Shown here in pieces: positions 26,632-35,270 of a stretch of DNA of 64,000 nucleotides. The notes beneath the pieces were generated by a model. That model searched no databases. It saw only the letters and a program-made list of their open reading frames with translations, and was not told the DNA's origin. How positions within the stretch are numbered: the stretch's first letter is position 1; each line of letters starts with the position of its first letter. The stretch spans positions 133,735-197,734 of the forward strand of contig WFUF01000002.1 in NCBI GenBank assembly GCA_015485155.1. Reading direction: 5' to 3'. The translations under genes were made by a program, and so were the position numbers. The DNA is from Robiginitomaculum sp. (GTDB lineage Bacteria > Pseudomonadota > Alphaproteobacteria > Caulobacterales > Maricaulaceae).

Positions 26632-27438
26632 CTATCCTGTGCGGCCGGAAATATAGTTTTGAGTTCGTGTTTGTTTCGGGTTGGTGAAAATGTCCCGTGT
26701 CTTGCCAAACTCAACAAGGTCTCCCAGATGAAAAAAAGCGGTTCGCTGTGATATGCGTGCCGCCTGTTGCATGGAGTGGGTGACGATGACGATGGTATAA
26801 TTCTCTTTCATGCTCTCCATCAAATCCTCGATAACGGCGGTGGCAATAGGATCCAGCGAGGAGCACGGCTCGTCCATTAAGATTACCTGAGGATCTACGG
26901 CAATGGCCCGGGCAATGCACAATCGTTGCTGCTGGCCGCCGGAAAGCCCGGTGCCGCCTTCATGCAGGCGGTCAGCAACTTCATCAAACAGGCCGGCGCG
27001 TTTTAATGAGGAGACAACGATTTCCTCCAAATGCTCTTTGGAGCTGGCAAGACCGTGAATTCGCGGCCCATAGGCCACATTATCAAAGATAGATTTTGGA
27101 AACGGGTTAGCCTTTTGAAACACCATTCCAATCCGGGCGCGCAAGGCAACCACGTCTACTGCCGGATCGTAAATATCCTGTCCTGCAAAGCGAATATCGC
27201 CAGTGACCTTGCAGTTGTCTATGCTGTCATTCATTCTGTTAAAGCAGCGCAAAAACGTACTTTTGCCACAGCCAGAAGGCCCGATCAGGGCAGTGATTCT
27301 GTTTTCAGGTATTTCAAAGGAAACATTGTTGATCGCTTGTTTGCTGCCATAAAACACATCAACATTTTTGGCGCTTAGAATGATATTTTTTTTTGATTTT
27401 TTTGCAGGTTTGTCTTTTTTAACCGAAGATTTTGTCAT
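26632..27438 (-). CDS. pstB: Phosphate ABC transporter ATP-binding protein PstB
   Basis: The 268-residue ATPase has Walker [10 protein letters not shown], the ABC signature LSGGQQQRL and Walker [14 protein letters not shown]. It powers high-affinity phosphate uptake through PstC and PstA. A Lys-rich N-terminal extension of about 20 residues precedes the ATPase core. I placed the start at 27438; an in-frame alternative at 27462 would overlap the end of pstA by 17 bp. Confidence 0.95.
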   Translation of the reverse strand: MTKSSVKKDKPAKKSKKNIILSAKNVDVFYGSKQAINNVSFEIPENRITALIGPSGCGKSTFLRCFNRMNDSIDNCKVTGDIRFAGQDIYDPAVDVVALRARIGMVFQKANPFPKSIFDNVAYGPRIHGLASSKEHLEEIVVSSLKRAGLFDEVADRLHEGGTGLSGGQQQRLCIARAIAVDPQVILMDEPCSSLDPIATAVIEDLMESMKENYTIVIVTHSMQQAARISQRTAFFHLGDLVEFGKTRDIFTNPKQTRTQNYISGRTG

Positions 27439-27445
27439 TGTACTG

Positions 27446-28723
27446 TTACCACTTTTTTTCAAATTTCTTGCGCAATATTACGGCGGTTAAGTTCATGGCT
27501 ATTAAAAATGCCAGCAAAACCAGAATTGCAGCAGAGGTGCGCTCAACAAACCCTTTTTCAGGGCTGTCGGCCCAAAGGAAAATCTGTACTGGCAGTGAGG
27601 TGGCAATGTCGGTTATGCCTTGGGGCACATCAACAATAAACGCTACCATGCCGATCATCAGCAGGGGGGCAGTTTCACCCAGCGCCCCGGCCATTCCAAT
27701 CACGGCCCCGGTCAGCATGCCGGGCATGGCTGCAGGAACTGTATGGTGAAATGTGGTTTGAACCTTGCTGGCTCCAAGACCAAGGGCAGCTTCGCGCAGG
27801 GTGTTGGGTACTGAGCGCAAGGCGGCGCGTGAGGCAATTATGATTGTAGGCAGTGTCATCAGCGCCAGAACCAGCCCACCTACCAATGGCGTTGATCGCG
27901 GCAGGTTCATCACCCCCAGAAATATCGACAGCCCCAACAGGCCGAAAACGATGGATGGCACAGCGGCCAGATTGTTGATATTGACTTCGATAATATTGGT
28001 AATAAAGGACTTTTTGGCAAATTCTTCCAGATAAATTGCAGTTAATACTCCCATAGGAAACGCAATTACAAAACATACCAGCAGTGAAAAGAACGAGCCG
28101 ACCATGGCACCAAAAATACCTGACATTTCCGGTTCACGTGAATCGCCCTTGGTAAAGAATGCGCTGTTGAATTTCTTTTTGATATGACCGTTGTCTTGTA
28201 ATTTTCTGATCCAGCTAAGTTCTGTGTCTTTCAATCGGCGCAGGTTTTCTTCCACGCCTAAATCAACCTTGCCCTTTATTAACATATCCACATCGGCAGA
28301 TGCGGTTAGCCATATATCGCGAGTTGTGCCGATAAGTTGCGGATCTTTTGCGGCCATATCCGCTAGCTCAAAGGCTGCGCCATTGGATAATAATCTGCCA
28401 AGCCGTCTTTGATCACGGCGCTTGGTGACTTCGGGGAATAATTGCTTTAGCGCTTTGGTTATCAGGGGCTTGTAATTGGCTAGTGCCAATTGCGCCGGGT
28501 CGCGTTTTGCCTGTGGGTCCAGGATTTGCTCATCAAAATTTATTTGCAGCAGTATTCTGGTTTGTGAAAAGGCACTGCTTCCGCGCATGCCAATTGCCAC
28601 AAACATAAAGACCAAAAAGCCAAGGGATAGCAAAATTGCTATTCTCCCCATCCATCGAAAACGGGTTTCGCGGCCATGGCGGGCTTTTAACTGCGCCGAA
28701 CTTGTCAATGAATGTTCAGGCAT
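27446..28723 (-). CDS. pstA: Phosphate ABC transporter permease PstA
   Basis: The 425-residue permease has a first membrane helix (about residues 25-48), then an alphaproteobacterial periplasmic insertion of about 150 residues (DUF3333-like). The ABC permease domain follows, with [17 protein letters not shown] near residues 345-361. I chose the ATG at 28723, which overlaps the pstC stop (ATGCCTGA), indicating coupling. The longer frame from 28759 lies inside pstC. It forms the membrane channel together with PstC. Confidence 0.94.
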   Translation of the reverse strand: MPEHSLTSSAQLKARHGRETRFRWMGRIAILLSLGFLVFMFVAIGMRGSSAFSQTRILLQINFDEQILDPQAKRDPAQLALANYKPLITKALKQLFPEVTKRRDQRRLGRLLSNGAAFELADMAAKDPQLIGTTRDIWLTASADVDMLIKGKVDLGVEENLRRLKDTELSWIRKLQDNGHIKKKFNSAFFTKGDSREPEMSGIFGAMVGSFFSLLVCFVIAFPMGVLTAIYLEEFAKKSFITNIIEVNINNLAAVPSIVFGLLGLSIFLGVMNLPRSTPLVGGLVLALMTLPTIIIASRAALRSVPNTLREAALGLGASKVQTTFHHTVPAAMPGMLTGAVIGMAGALGETAPLLMIGMVAFIVDVPQGITDIATSLPVQIFLWADSPEKGFVERTSAAILVLLAFLIAMNLTAVILRKKFEKKW

Positions 28724-29672
28724 AGATTGTCCTGTACTTGTTGAAGACCTTAAGGGCAATCATGTTAAGGCCCATGGTAAGAATGAATAAAAGCAGAGCG
28801 ATAGCAAAGGCAGCAAGGGTTTTGGCACTGTCAAATTCCTGATCACCGGTCAGCAGGGTGACGATCTGAACGGTCATGGTGGTAACAGCATCAAATGGAT
28901 TTAGGGACAGATTGGCCGAAAGTCCGGCGGCCATGACCACAATCATGGTTTCCCCGATAGCTCTGGAAATGGCTAATAGCAAACTGCCGGCAATGCCAGG
29001 TATGGCGGCTGGAATAACTACTTTGGTAATGGTTTCAGCCTTGGTCGCCCCCAGGCCTAAAGATGCATCGCTTAAGGTTTTTGGCACTGATGACAGCACA
29101 TCATCAGACAAAGAGGAAATAAACGGGATCAGCATAATTCCCATCATCAATCCGGCAGCAAGAGCGCTTTCGGAGGAAATATCAAACCCGAATCCAGAGC
29201 CGGTATTACGAATAATCGGAGCCACTACCAAGGCTGCAAAAAACCCGTAAACCACTGTCGGTATGCCGGTTAGCAGTTCGAGCATGGGCTTTATCCAGTC
29301 GCGGGTTCTGGTTTCTGCGTATTGGGACAGATAAATTGCAGAGAACAGGCCCAGCGGAGTTGCCACGACCATGGCTATGGTGCTGATCAGCAAGGTACCG
29401 CTTAGCAGTGGTAAAACACCAAATTTTCCACTGGCACCAACCTGATCAGCACGAATAGCGGTTTGCGGGCTCCATTCCAGACCGAACAGGAAACTGCTTA
29501 TTGGAACCTTCTGGAAAAATAAAAATGCTTCAAATGCCAAAGAAGCTACAATTCCTATGGTAACCAGGATTGCAATCATTGAGCAAACCACCAGTCCTGC
29601 GATGATGGTTTGCTCTTTGATCTTGGCAATACGCCCGGAGCGGCGCAATGTTAAATCGTGGGATTGTTTCAC
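28716..29672 (-). CDS. pstC: Phosphate ABC transporter permease PstC
   Basis: This 318-residue inner-membrane permease has about six transmembrane helices. The ABC permease EAA-type loop is visible in LGLGATKAETITKVVIPAA, and ISRAIGETMIVVMAAG follows it. It pairs with PstA. The gene starts 25 bp after pstS ends and overlaps pstA by 8 bp. Confidence 0.95.
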   Translation of the reverse strand: MKQSHDLTLRRSGRIAKIKEQTIIAGLVVCSMIAILVTIGIVASLAFEAFLFFQKVPISSFLFGLEWSPQTAIRADQVGASGKFGVLPLLSGTLLISTIAMVVATPLGLFSAIYLSQYAETRTRDWIKPMLELLTGIPTVVYGFFAALVVAPIIRNTGSGFGFDISSESALAAGLMMGIMLIPFISSLSDDVLSSVPKTLSDASLGLGATKAETITKVVIPAAIPGIAGSLLLAISRAIGETMIVVMAAGLSANLSLNPFDAVTTMTVQIVTLLTGDQEFDSAKTLAAFAIALLLFILTMGLNMIALKVFNKYRTIYA

Positions 29673-29697
29673 GATGAGTTCCTATTTTCAGTAAGCC

Positions 29698-30783
29698 CTA
29701 TTCCAGTGACAAGATGGCAAGGTTTTTGACTTTTTCTTTCCATTGCCCGCGTTCATCTTCGTGCATTGGAATCAGCCCGCGGTCAACCAGATAGCCTTCT
29801 TCGCCACTGGCTTTTTCGCTAAGAAATTCGGTGATATATTCCTGGATGCCCGGAGTCTGGCCGATATGGGCCTTTTTGACATAGAAATACAAAGATCTTG
29901 AAACCGGGTATGAGCCGTCGGCGATATTTTCCAATTCAGCATCAACGCTATTTATGCTGCTTCCTTGAATGCTGTCGAAATTTTGATCCAGAAAACTATA
30001 TCCAAAAATGCCAAAGGCTTTGGGATTGGCGTTTAGTTTTTGTACTAGCAGATTGTCATTTTCACCAGCCTCGATATAGGCACCATCTTCACGAATTGTG
30101 TGGCAAAGTGATTTATAGGCAGGCTTGTCAGTTTTCTTTAATGCCTTGACCCAGTCAAAAGTTTTGCAGCCGCCCTCCATGGCAAGTTCAACAAATGCGT
30201 CACGAGTGCCCGAGGTTGGAGGAGGGCCCATAACCTCGATACGAATATCGGGTAAATCCGGGTTGATCTGACTCCATTTATCGTATGGATTTGGCTTTAG
30301 TGTGTTTTCGGCATCTAGAATATCTTTGGCCAGAGCCAGAAATAATTCCTGCAAGGTAATGTTCATTTTCGGGCTTTTACGGGAATTGGCCAGAACAATA
30401 CCGTCATAGCCGATTTTCACCTCGATAATCTCGGAAATGCCATTTTCTGCACAGCGCTCAACCTCGGAAGACTTGATCCGGCGCGAAGCATTGGTGATAT
30501 CAGGGTGCTGCTCGCCGGTTCCTGCGCAAAACAGCTTTAAGCCCCCGCCAGAGCCAGTGCTTTCAACCACCGGGGTCTTAAAGGATGTGGTGCGACCAAA
30601 GTTTTCCGCAACCGTTGTTGCAAAAGGGTACAGCGTTGATGAGCCAACGATTTTGATATGATCTCGACCACTGGCCGGTGCAATTGCTGCTGGGGCTTCC
30701 TCTTTTGCTGCCGGCGGGGCAGAGGGTGAGCAAGCTATTAACACCATTGTGAAAACGCTTGCAGTAATGGTTTGTAGTTTCAT
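29698..30783 (-). CDS. pstS: Phosphate-binding lipoprotein PstS
   Basis: The 361-residue protein is the periplasmic phosphate receptor of the Pst system. It has a lipoprotein signal with lipobox LIAC (Cys at about 18), so it is probably tethered rather than soluble. The phosphate-contacting segments VGSSTLYPFATTVAE and STGSGGGLKLFC are present, as is GPPPTSGTRDAF. A strong Pho box lies 75 bp upstream. Neighbours are pstC downstream and phoR upstream. Confidence 0.95.
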   Translation of the reverse strand: MKLQTITASVFTMVLIACSPSAPPAAKEEAPAAIAPASGRDHIKIVGSSTLYPFATTVAENFGRTTSFKTPVVESTGSGGGLKLFCAGTGEQHPDITNASRRIKSSEVERCAENGISEIIEVKIGYDGIVLANSRKSPKMNITLQELFLALAKDILDAENTLKPNPYDKWSQINPDLPDIRIEVMGPPPTSGTRDAFVELAMEGGCKTFDWVKALKKTDKPAYKSLCHTIREDGAYIEAGENDNLLVQKLNANPKAFGIFGYSFLDQNFDSIQGSSINSVDAELENIADGSYPVSRSLYFYVKKAHIGQTPGIQEYITEFLSEKASGEEGYLVDRGLIPMHEDERGQWKEKVKNLAILSLE

Positions 30784-30857
30784 GTTTCTCTTCCCTGTTT
30801 GGTAAAAGTATTTTGCCTGCCAATAATTTTTTTCAGCTACCTATTTGTTACATATAT

Positions 30858-30876
30858 ATGATAGTTTTATGACAAG
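30858..30876 (-). promoter_or_regulatory. Pho box (PhoB operator) upstream of pstS
   Basis: The minus strand reads CTTGTCATAAAACTATCAT, two direct 7-bp TGTCAT-like repeats separated by an AT-rich tetramer. It is close to the classical Pho box consensus. It lies 75 bp before the pstS ATG, so pstSCAB-phoU-phoB can be induced separately from the upstream phoR gene. Confidence 0.8.
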
Positions 30877-30910
30877 GGTTCCCGATAGGGCTAAAAGTCA
30901 GGATATTATA

Positions 30911-30962
30911 TCTGTCGCATTTTTGGCCGCAAAACCGGTTCCCACTTTTGCTAAAAATGCTT
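30911..30962 (+). repeat. Dispersed repeat, copy 4 (left part joined directly to B block)
   Basis: A left part (TCTGTCGCATTTTTGGCCGC) runs straight into AAAACCGGTTCCCACTTTTG and the AAATGCTT end of the B block. The hairpin units of the other copies are absent. In copy 3 at 61.5 kb the same left part and B block flank two hairpin units, so this copy shows the element without them. It lies between phoR and pstS, ending 12 bp from the phoR stop. Confidence 0.75.
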
Positions 30963-30974
30963 AGGTCATTTGCT

Positions 30975-32003
30975 TTAGACTCTTAGTTTTACCGTCACCG
31001 ATGTGCCTTGTGATAATTTGCTTTTGATCAGTAATCTGGCCCGGTGCCGGTTTAATATATGTTTGGTAATGGCAAGGCCAAGCCCGGTGCCGCCGATTTG
31101 GCGAGACCGTCCCTTATCCACCCTGTAGAATCGCTCGGTTAACCTGGGTATGTGCTTTGGGGCAATGCCTTCACCAATATCCTCAATTCTGACATTGACC
31201 CAGTTGGCTTTGGTTGTTTTGTGACTGATGCGAATGGTTACAGGCGTTCCCGGGCGGCTGTATTTTAAGGCATTTTCAATCAGGTTCTGGAAAACCTCGA
31301 TCAGTTCGTCATGACTGCCGCGCACCATAGGTATTTCCTCAGGAGCAAGTAATTCGACACGGCCCTTATACTCATTTTTACTGGCGGCCAGTGATTGTTC
31401 CACGGCCGGAATTATTGTTAACAGGTCGACCCTGTCATCAGGAGGCAGGTGCTCTGTTGCTTCCAGTTTTGATAAGGAGAGCAGATCTTCAATAAGGCGT
31501 GACATGCGCTCTGCTTCTCTTTGCATCAATTCAAGAAACTGCATGCGTGCACTGGCATCATTGCGAGCCGGGCCTTTTAGGGTTTCAACAGCACCAAGCA
31601 GGGCGGTTAAGGGTGATCGCAACTCATGACTGACATTGGCGACAAAAGTGCTGCGGGCTTTTTCCGCATAGCGGATGGCAGAGACATCAATCATCGTAAA
31701 CAATAAGAAACTGCTATTGGTATCGGGGCAGTTAATGGGTGCAGCATTGGCCTGAAAGCTGCGGGTGGTTTGCAGATCAAGAACAAAATCACAACTGGTG
31801 CGCCGGTTTTTCTTCAGCGCTCTGGTCAGGCATTGCAATAGTTCAGGTTGACGAAAAACCCGGACAAAATCCAGTCCGCTTATTTTATTACCCAGCATTT
31901 TATCAGCAGCTTTATTGCTTTTAAGAATGTGAAAGGAGCTATCCAGCAATAAAGCCGGAATTGAGAGCGCCTCAACCAATTGCTTTTGAGAATCCTGATG
32001 CAA
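30975..32003 (-). CDS. phoR: Phosphate regulon sensor kinase PhoR without membrane segments
   Basis: The 342-residue kinase has a PAS-like N-terminal domain (about residues 10-110), the His box FVANVSHELRSPLTALLG with His126, and the ATPase motifs NLIENALKYS and GTGLGLAITKHIL. Position and sequence fit PhoR, the kinase for PhoB. Unlike most PhoR proteins it shows no N-terminal transmembrane helix, so it should be cytoplasmic or held at the membrane by PstSCAB/PhoU. It starts 11 bp after the NIT-CRP gene. Confidence 0.9.
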   Translation of the reverse strand: MHQDSQKQLVEALSIPALLLDSSFHILKSNKAADKMLGNKISGLDFVRVFRQPELLQCLTRALKKNRRTSCDFVLDLQTTRSFQANAAPINCPDTNSSFLLFTMIDVSAIRYAEKARSTFVANVSHELRSPLTALLGAVETLKGPARNDASARMQFLELMQREAERMSRLIEDLLSLSKLEATEHLPPDDRVDLLTIIPAVEQSLAASKNEYKGRVELLAPEEIPMVRGSHDELIEVFQNLIENALKYSRPGTPVTIRISHKTTKANWVNVRIEDIGEGIAPKHIPRLTERFYRVDKGRSRQIGGTGLGLAITKHILNRHRARLLIKSKLSQGTSVTVKLRV

Positions 32004-32014
32004 GGCTTATCCTG

Positions 32015-33610
32015 TTAGCTGCTGGAGGTTCCCAGATAGGTGAGCGGGCATTCATGATCCCCCTTATGGCGGCAGGTATTGGACAGGCTTTCATCACAAT
32101 AGGCGCAAAGCGCTTTGGAGTGGGGCTGGGTAATAGTGTCATTCTTAATCTGAAAGCCTTGTGCGCGGAATTTTTTCAAGGTCCGCGAAAAAGTTTCAGG
32201 GGTCATATCCAGATATGAGGCAATCAGGGATTTTTCAAAGGGAAGTTGTATTGAGCCCAGATTATTACCGCCATCTTGTAAACCCAGTTTCAGCAAATAC
32301 CAGCCAACCCGCTCACTGGCGGTGCGCAGGCGTGATTGTTCAATCTGGTGAATCAGGTGCTGTGAACGCAAGGACAGGCTGCCGATCATGTTAAGGGCAA
32401 AGGCATTATTGTCCTGTAAAACCTGACGAACCAATGGAGCCGGTAATGACAAGAGGGTGGTTGGCTCCACCACTTGCGCGCCGGCAGCCGATGGAATGTT
32501 CAGCAAAATAGCAGCTTCCATAATTCCGTCACCGGCGCTAAGCATTTGCAAGACGGCTTCGTCGCCGGCATCACTTCCTTTGAACAGTTTGACCCAGCCA
32601 GACAGTATCAAATAATAACGTGATAAGGGTTCTGATTGTAAAAACAACAACTTGCCTTTTTCGTATTTCTGCACGCTTGCATTGGCAAGCAGGGCCATCA
32701 GCTCGGACTCTCGCAATTTGGAAAATGCCGGCAATGCCTTAATCAGCGGCATGTGCTGTTCAATATTGGTGGAAACCTGTGGTGAAGGCGATGCATCATT
32801 GGTTTTAGAAAACCTCGAATTGATCAGATCCTCGACCATTTTGGTTTCAACTATCTTCAGGCGCTCAACCTTTCCGGTCAGCAATTCAAACCATGTGGTC
32901 GGGGAAATATTCTGCAATTCTTCGGATCGGGATTTATTGGCCAGCATGTCATGCAGATCATCAACAAATTGCATGATATATCCGGAGGTAACATGTTCAA
33001 CCAGTTCACGATGGGCCGGAGCTGCAAGTGACAGGAAGGCACGCTTATAAGAGGTTTGTTCCTCTAAAAGTGTCAGCATGCGTTCGGTAAATTCGCGGTT
33101 CTTAAATACCTGGCTGCAAAACCCGTGCGCGCCCCACGCTCGTTCGCGTCCCACCCTTTCTTTCCATTGCAACAGGTTTGCATAAGCGGTCGCTGTCACA
33201 GGTGCTGTGCTGGCAATATGCAAGGCAATTTCAACCTGCACATTCAAGATCGGGCTCAAAATAGTGTAGGTGTAATGGTTTACCGCTCGCGAGAATGGCA
33301 ATTTAAGTTGTTCAACCTGTTGGCGATGATCATCAAGAGCAAGGGCGGATTCAACAATACCCAATACTTTTTGCAAGGTGGCAGCACCTATTGCTTTTTC
33401 CACTTCCGGACTGGTGCACAATTGCTCCAGCCTGCTTGCCGTTTTACTTGTTTCTTTGGTGTGCTTACGAAATTCATTGCTGAAAATCTGGCCATTGCTG
33501 TCAACATATAATGCAGCGCTGCCACGTTCTAATTGCAATTGATGGGCCAGATCCCCCAATTGCAACAGTGTGGATGCGATTACCTGTCCCAAAGTAATCT
33601 TGCTGTCCAT
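32015..33610 (-). CDS. NIT-domain/CRP-FNR fusion regulator, probable nitrate-responsive transcription factor
   Basis: The 531-residue protein combines three parts. Residues about 10-245 form a helical NIT (nitrate- and nitrite-sensing) domain with the hallmark LERGSAALYV around residues 27-36. Residues about 285-400 form a cyclic-nucleotide-binding-like CRP/FNR core; it lacks the cAMP-contacting RSA motif. A winged helix-turn-helix (SLIASYLDMTPETFSRTLKK) lies near 460-480. A C-terminal tail holds Cys502, Cys505, Cys513 and Cys521 (CX2CX7CX7C). It is divergent from the narK-narGHJI island and 11 bp upstream of phoR. NIT domains in NasR-type proteins sense nitrate directly, and NarR is a CRP-family nitrate regulator of nar genes. 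The role here is inferred from both. Confidence 0.85.
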   Translation of the reverse strand: MDSKITLGQVIASTLLQLGDLAHQLQLERGSAALYVDSNGQIFSNEFRKHTKETSKTASRLEQLCTSPEVEKAIGAATLQKVLGIVESALALDDHRQQVEQLKLPFSRAVNHYTYTILSPILNVQVEIALHIASTAPVTATAYANLLQWKERVGRERAWGAHGFCSQVFKNREFTERMLTLLEEQTSYKRAFLSLAAPAHRELVEHVTSGYIMQFVDDLHDMLANKSRSEELQNISPTTWFELLTGKVERLKIVETKMVEDLINSRFSKTNDASPSPQVSTNIEQHMPLIKALPAFSKLRESELMALLANASVQKYEKGKLLFLQSEPLSRYYLILSGWVKLFKGSDAGDEAVLQMLSAGDGIMEAAILLNIPSAAGAQVVEPTTLLSLPAPLVRQVLQDNNAFALNMIGSLSLRSQHLIHQIEQSRLRTASERVGWYLLKLGLQDGGNNLGSIQLPFEKSLIASYLDMTPETFSRTLKKFRAQGFQIKNDTITQPHSKALCAYCDESLSNTCRHKGDHECPLTYLGTSSS

Positions 33611-33793
33611 ATGGCTCCTTGCCCCTCCTGATTCTCAAGCTTGTGAAAAGTCTAGCATTGTTTTTCAGGTTTGGGCATGCACTTTGGGTAATATCGTCAC
33701 CAAGCTGGAAATACAGTAGGGTGATACGGTTAGTGATTCTGATGTTTACTGTCAGGTTCGCATCTGAAGAATACCAATATTCGGGATATAACC

Positions 33794-35113
33794 ATGGGAC
33801 ATCTTTCTAATGTAACACCGGGTCAACAGAATTGGGCGCTGGCGTCCTCGACTTTGGCATTTACTATCTGTTTTGCAGTCTGGACAATTTTTTCAATTAT
33901 CGGGATCAAGATAAAATCCGAATTGGGCTTAAACGATACCCAGTTCGGGATTTTGGTTGCAACGCCTATACTTACGGGCTCGTTAAGCAGGGTTTTTCTT
34001 GGGATCTGGGCTGATCAATATGGCGGACGAGTAGTTTATGCGGGGCAAATGATGCTAACGGCTCTTGCAGTTGTTTTGCTGTCATTTGCTGATAGTTATC
34101 TGATGTTTCTGGTGGCGGCCTTGGGCGTTGGACTGGCGGGTGGAAGCTTTGCCGTTGGCATTACCTATGTGTCCAAATGGTATCCGAAGGAAAAACAAGG
34201 AACCGCGCTTGGCATATTCGGTATCGGTAATGTGGGCGCTGCGATAACCAATTTTGGTGCGCCGATCCTGCTGGTAGCCGTTGGTGGAGCGTGGCAAAAT
34301 GTAGCACTGGTTTATGCTGCGGTAATCGGATCGACCGCAGTTTTATTCTTCATCTTTTCCAAGGATGATCCGGTACACCGTCATCGCCGTGAGCAGGGTA
34401 TAAAGCATGACAGTTTTCTAAAACAGCTTGCGCCGTTAAAACATATGCAGGTGTGGCGGTTCTCTTTATATTATTTCTTTGTGTTTGGCGGATATGTGGC
34501 TTTGGCGCTGTGGCTTCCCCGATATTATGTCGGGGCCTATGGTCTTGAGTTGGCTACCGCCGGTTTGCTGGCGGCGGTTTATGCTCTGCCGGGGTCTATT
34601 TTTCGGGCGCTTGGGGGCTGGCTGTCCGATAAAGTCGGTGCACGCAAGGTAATGTATTGGACGTTTACGGTGGCTTTTATATCCACGTTTTTCCTGTCTT
34701 ATCCTTCAACAGATTATATAGTTGCCGGGATTGAAGGCCCGATACGGTTTAATTTAACCATTCCGTTATGGCTGTTTGTGTCTATCACAATTGTGCTTGG
34801 CTTTTTTATGTCGCTGGGCAAGGCTGCCGTTTATAAGCACATACCGGTTTACTATCCAGATAATGTCGGTGCGGTGGGCGGAATTGTTGGTCTGATCGGT
34901 GGTTTGGGAGGTTTCTTCCTGCCCATTGCCTTTGGGATGATGAACGACCTTATAGGCGTCTGGACCAGTTGTTTCATGTTGCTTACCGTATTGATCGGCA
35001 TTGCCCTTACCTGGATGCATTTTGCCATTCAAAGACTGGAGCAGTCCAAACACCCCGAACAGCATGGCCCGCGTGATCTTCCGGAGATGGAAGACCTGCA
35101 CGGTGCCAGATAA
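33794..35113 (+). CDS. narK: Nitrate/nitrite transporter, NarK1-like
   Basis: This 439-residue major facilitator protein has 12 membrane segments and the nitrate signature GIGNVGAAITNFGAP near residues 142-156. A second, related glycine-rich stretch (GAVGGIVGLIGGLGGFFLP) lies near 357-375. It resembles NarK1-type nitrate/proton symporters. It begins 183 bp from the divergent NIT-CRP gene. I find no FNR-type box in that interval, unlike the two transporter genes that follow. Confidence 0.92.
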   Translation: MGHLSNVTPGQQNWALASSTLAFTICFAVWTIFSIIGIKIKSELGLNDTQFGILVATPILTGSLSRVFLGIWADQYGGRVVYAGQMMLTALAVVLLSFADSYLMFLVAALGVGLAGGSFAVGITYVSKWYPKEKQGTALGIFGIGNVGAAITNFGAPILLVAVGGAWQNVALVYAAVIGSTAVLFFIFSKDDPVHRHRREQGIKHDSFLKQLAPLKHMQVWRFSLYYFFVFGGYVALALWLPRYYVGAYGLELATAGLLAAVYALPGSIFRALGGWLSDKVGARKVMYWTFTVAFISTFFLSYPSTDYIVAGIEGPIRFNLTIPLWLFVSITIVLGFFMSLGKAAVYKHIPVYYPDNVGAVGGIVGLIGGLGGFFLPIAFGMMNDLIGVWTSCFMLLTVLIGIALTWMHFAIQRLEQSKHPEQHGPRDLPEMEDLHGAR

Positions 35114-35180
35114 AGTTAGGCCGAACTGCTGCGTGCTTCATGGTACATATTGTCGCATTTGCTTCAAAAGACAAAATGAT

Positions 35181-35194
35181 TTGACCTAAATCAA
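35181..35194 (+). promoter_or_regulatory. FNR/DNR-type box before the second transporter gene
   Basis: TTGACCTAAATCAA is a near-palindromic CRP/FNR-family operator, 77 bp before the chosen start of the second narK gene. It shares TTGACC and TCAA with the boxes at 36847 and 45455, which points to one regulator for all three. Confidence 0.75.
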
Positions 35195-35270
35195 ACTGTT
35201 TTGCTCAGGTTTTGCTCATAAACATGCTGGCTCAACTGGAGCCGATATGTTTTTGAAGAAGGGCGAGACA

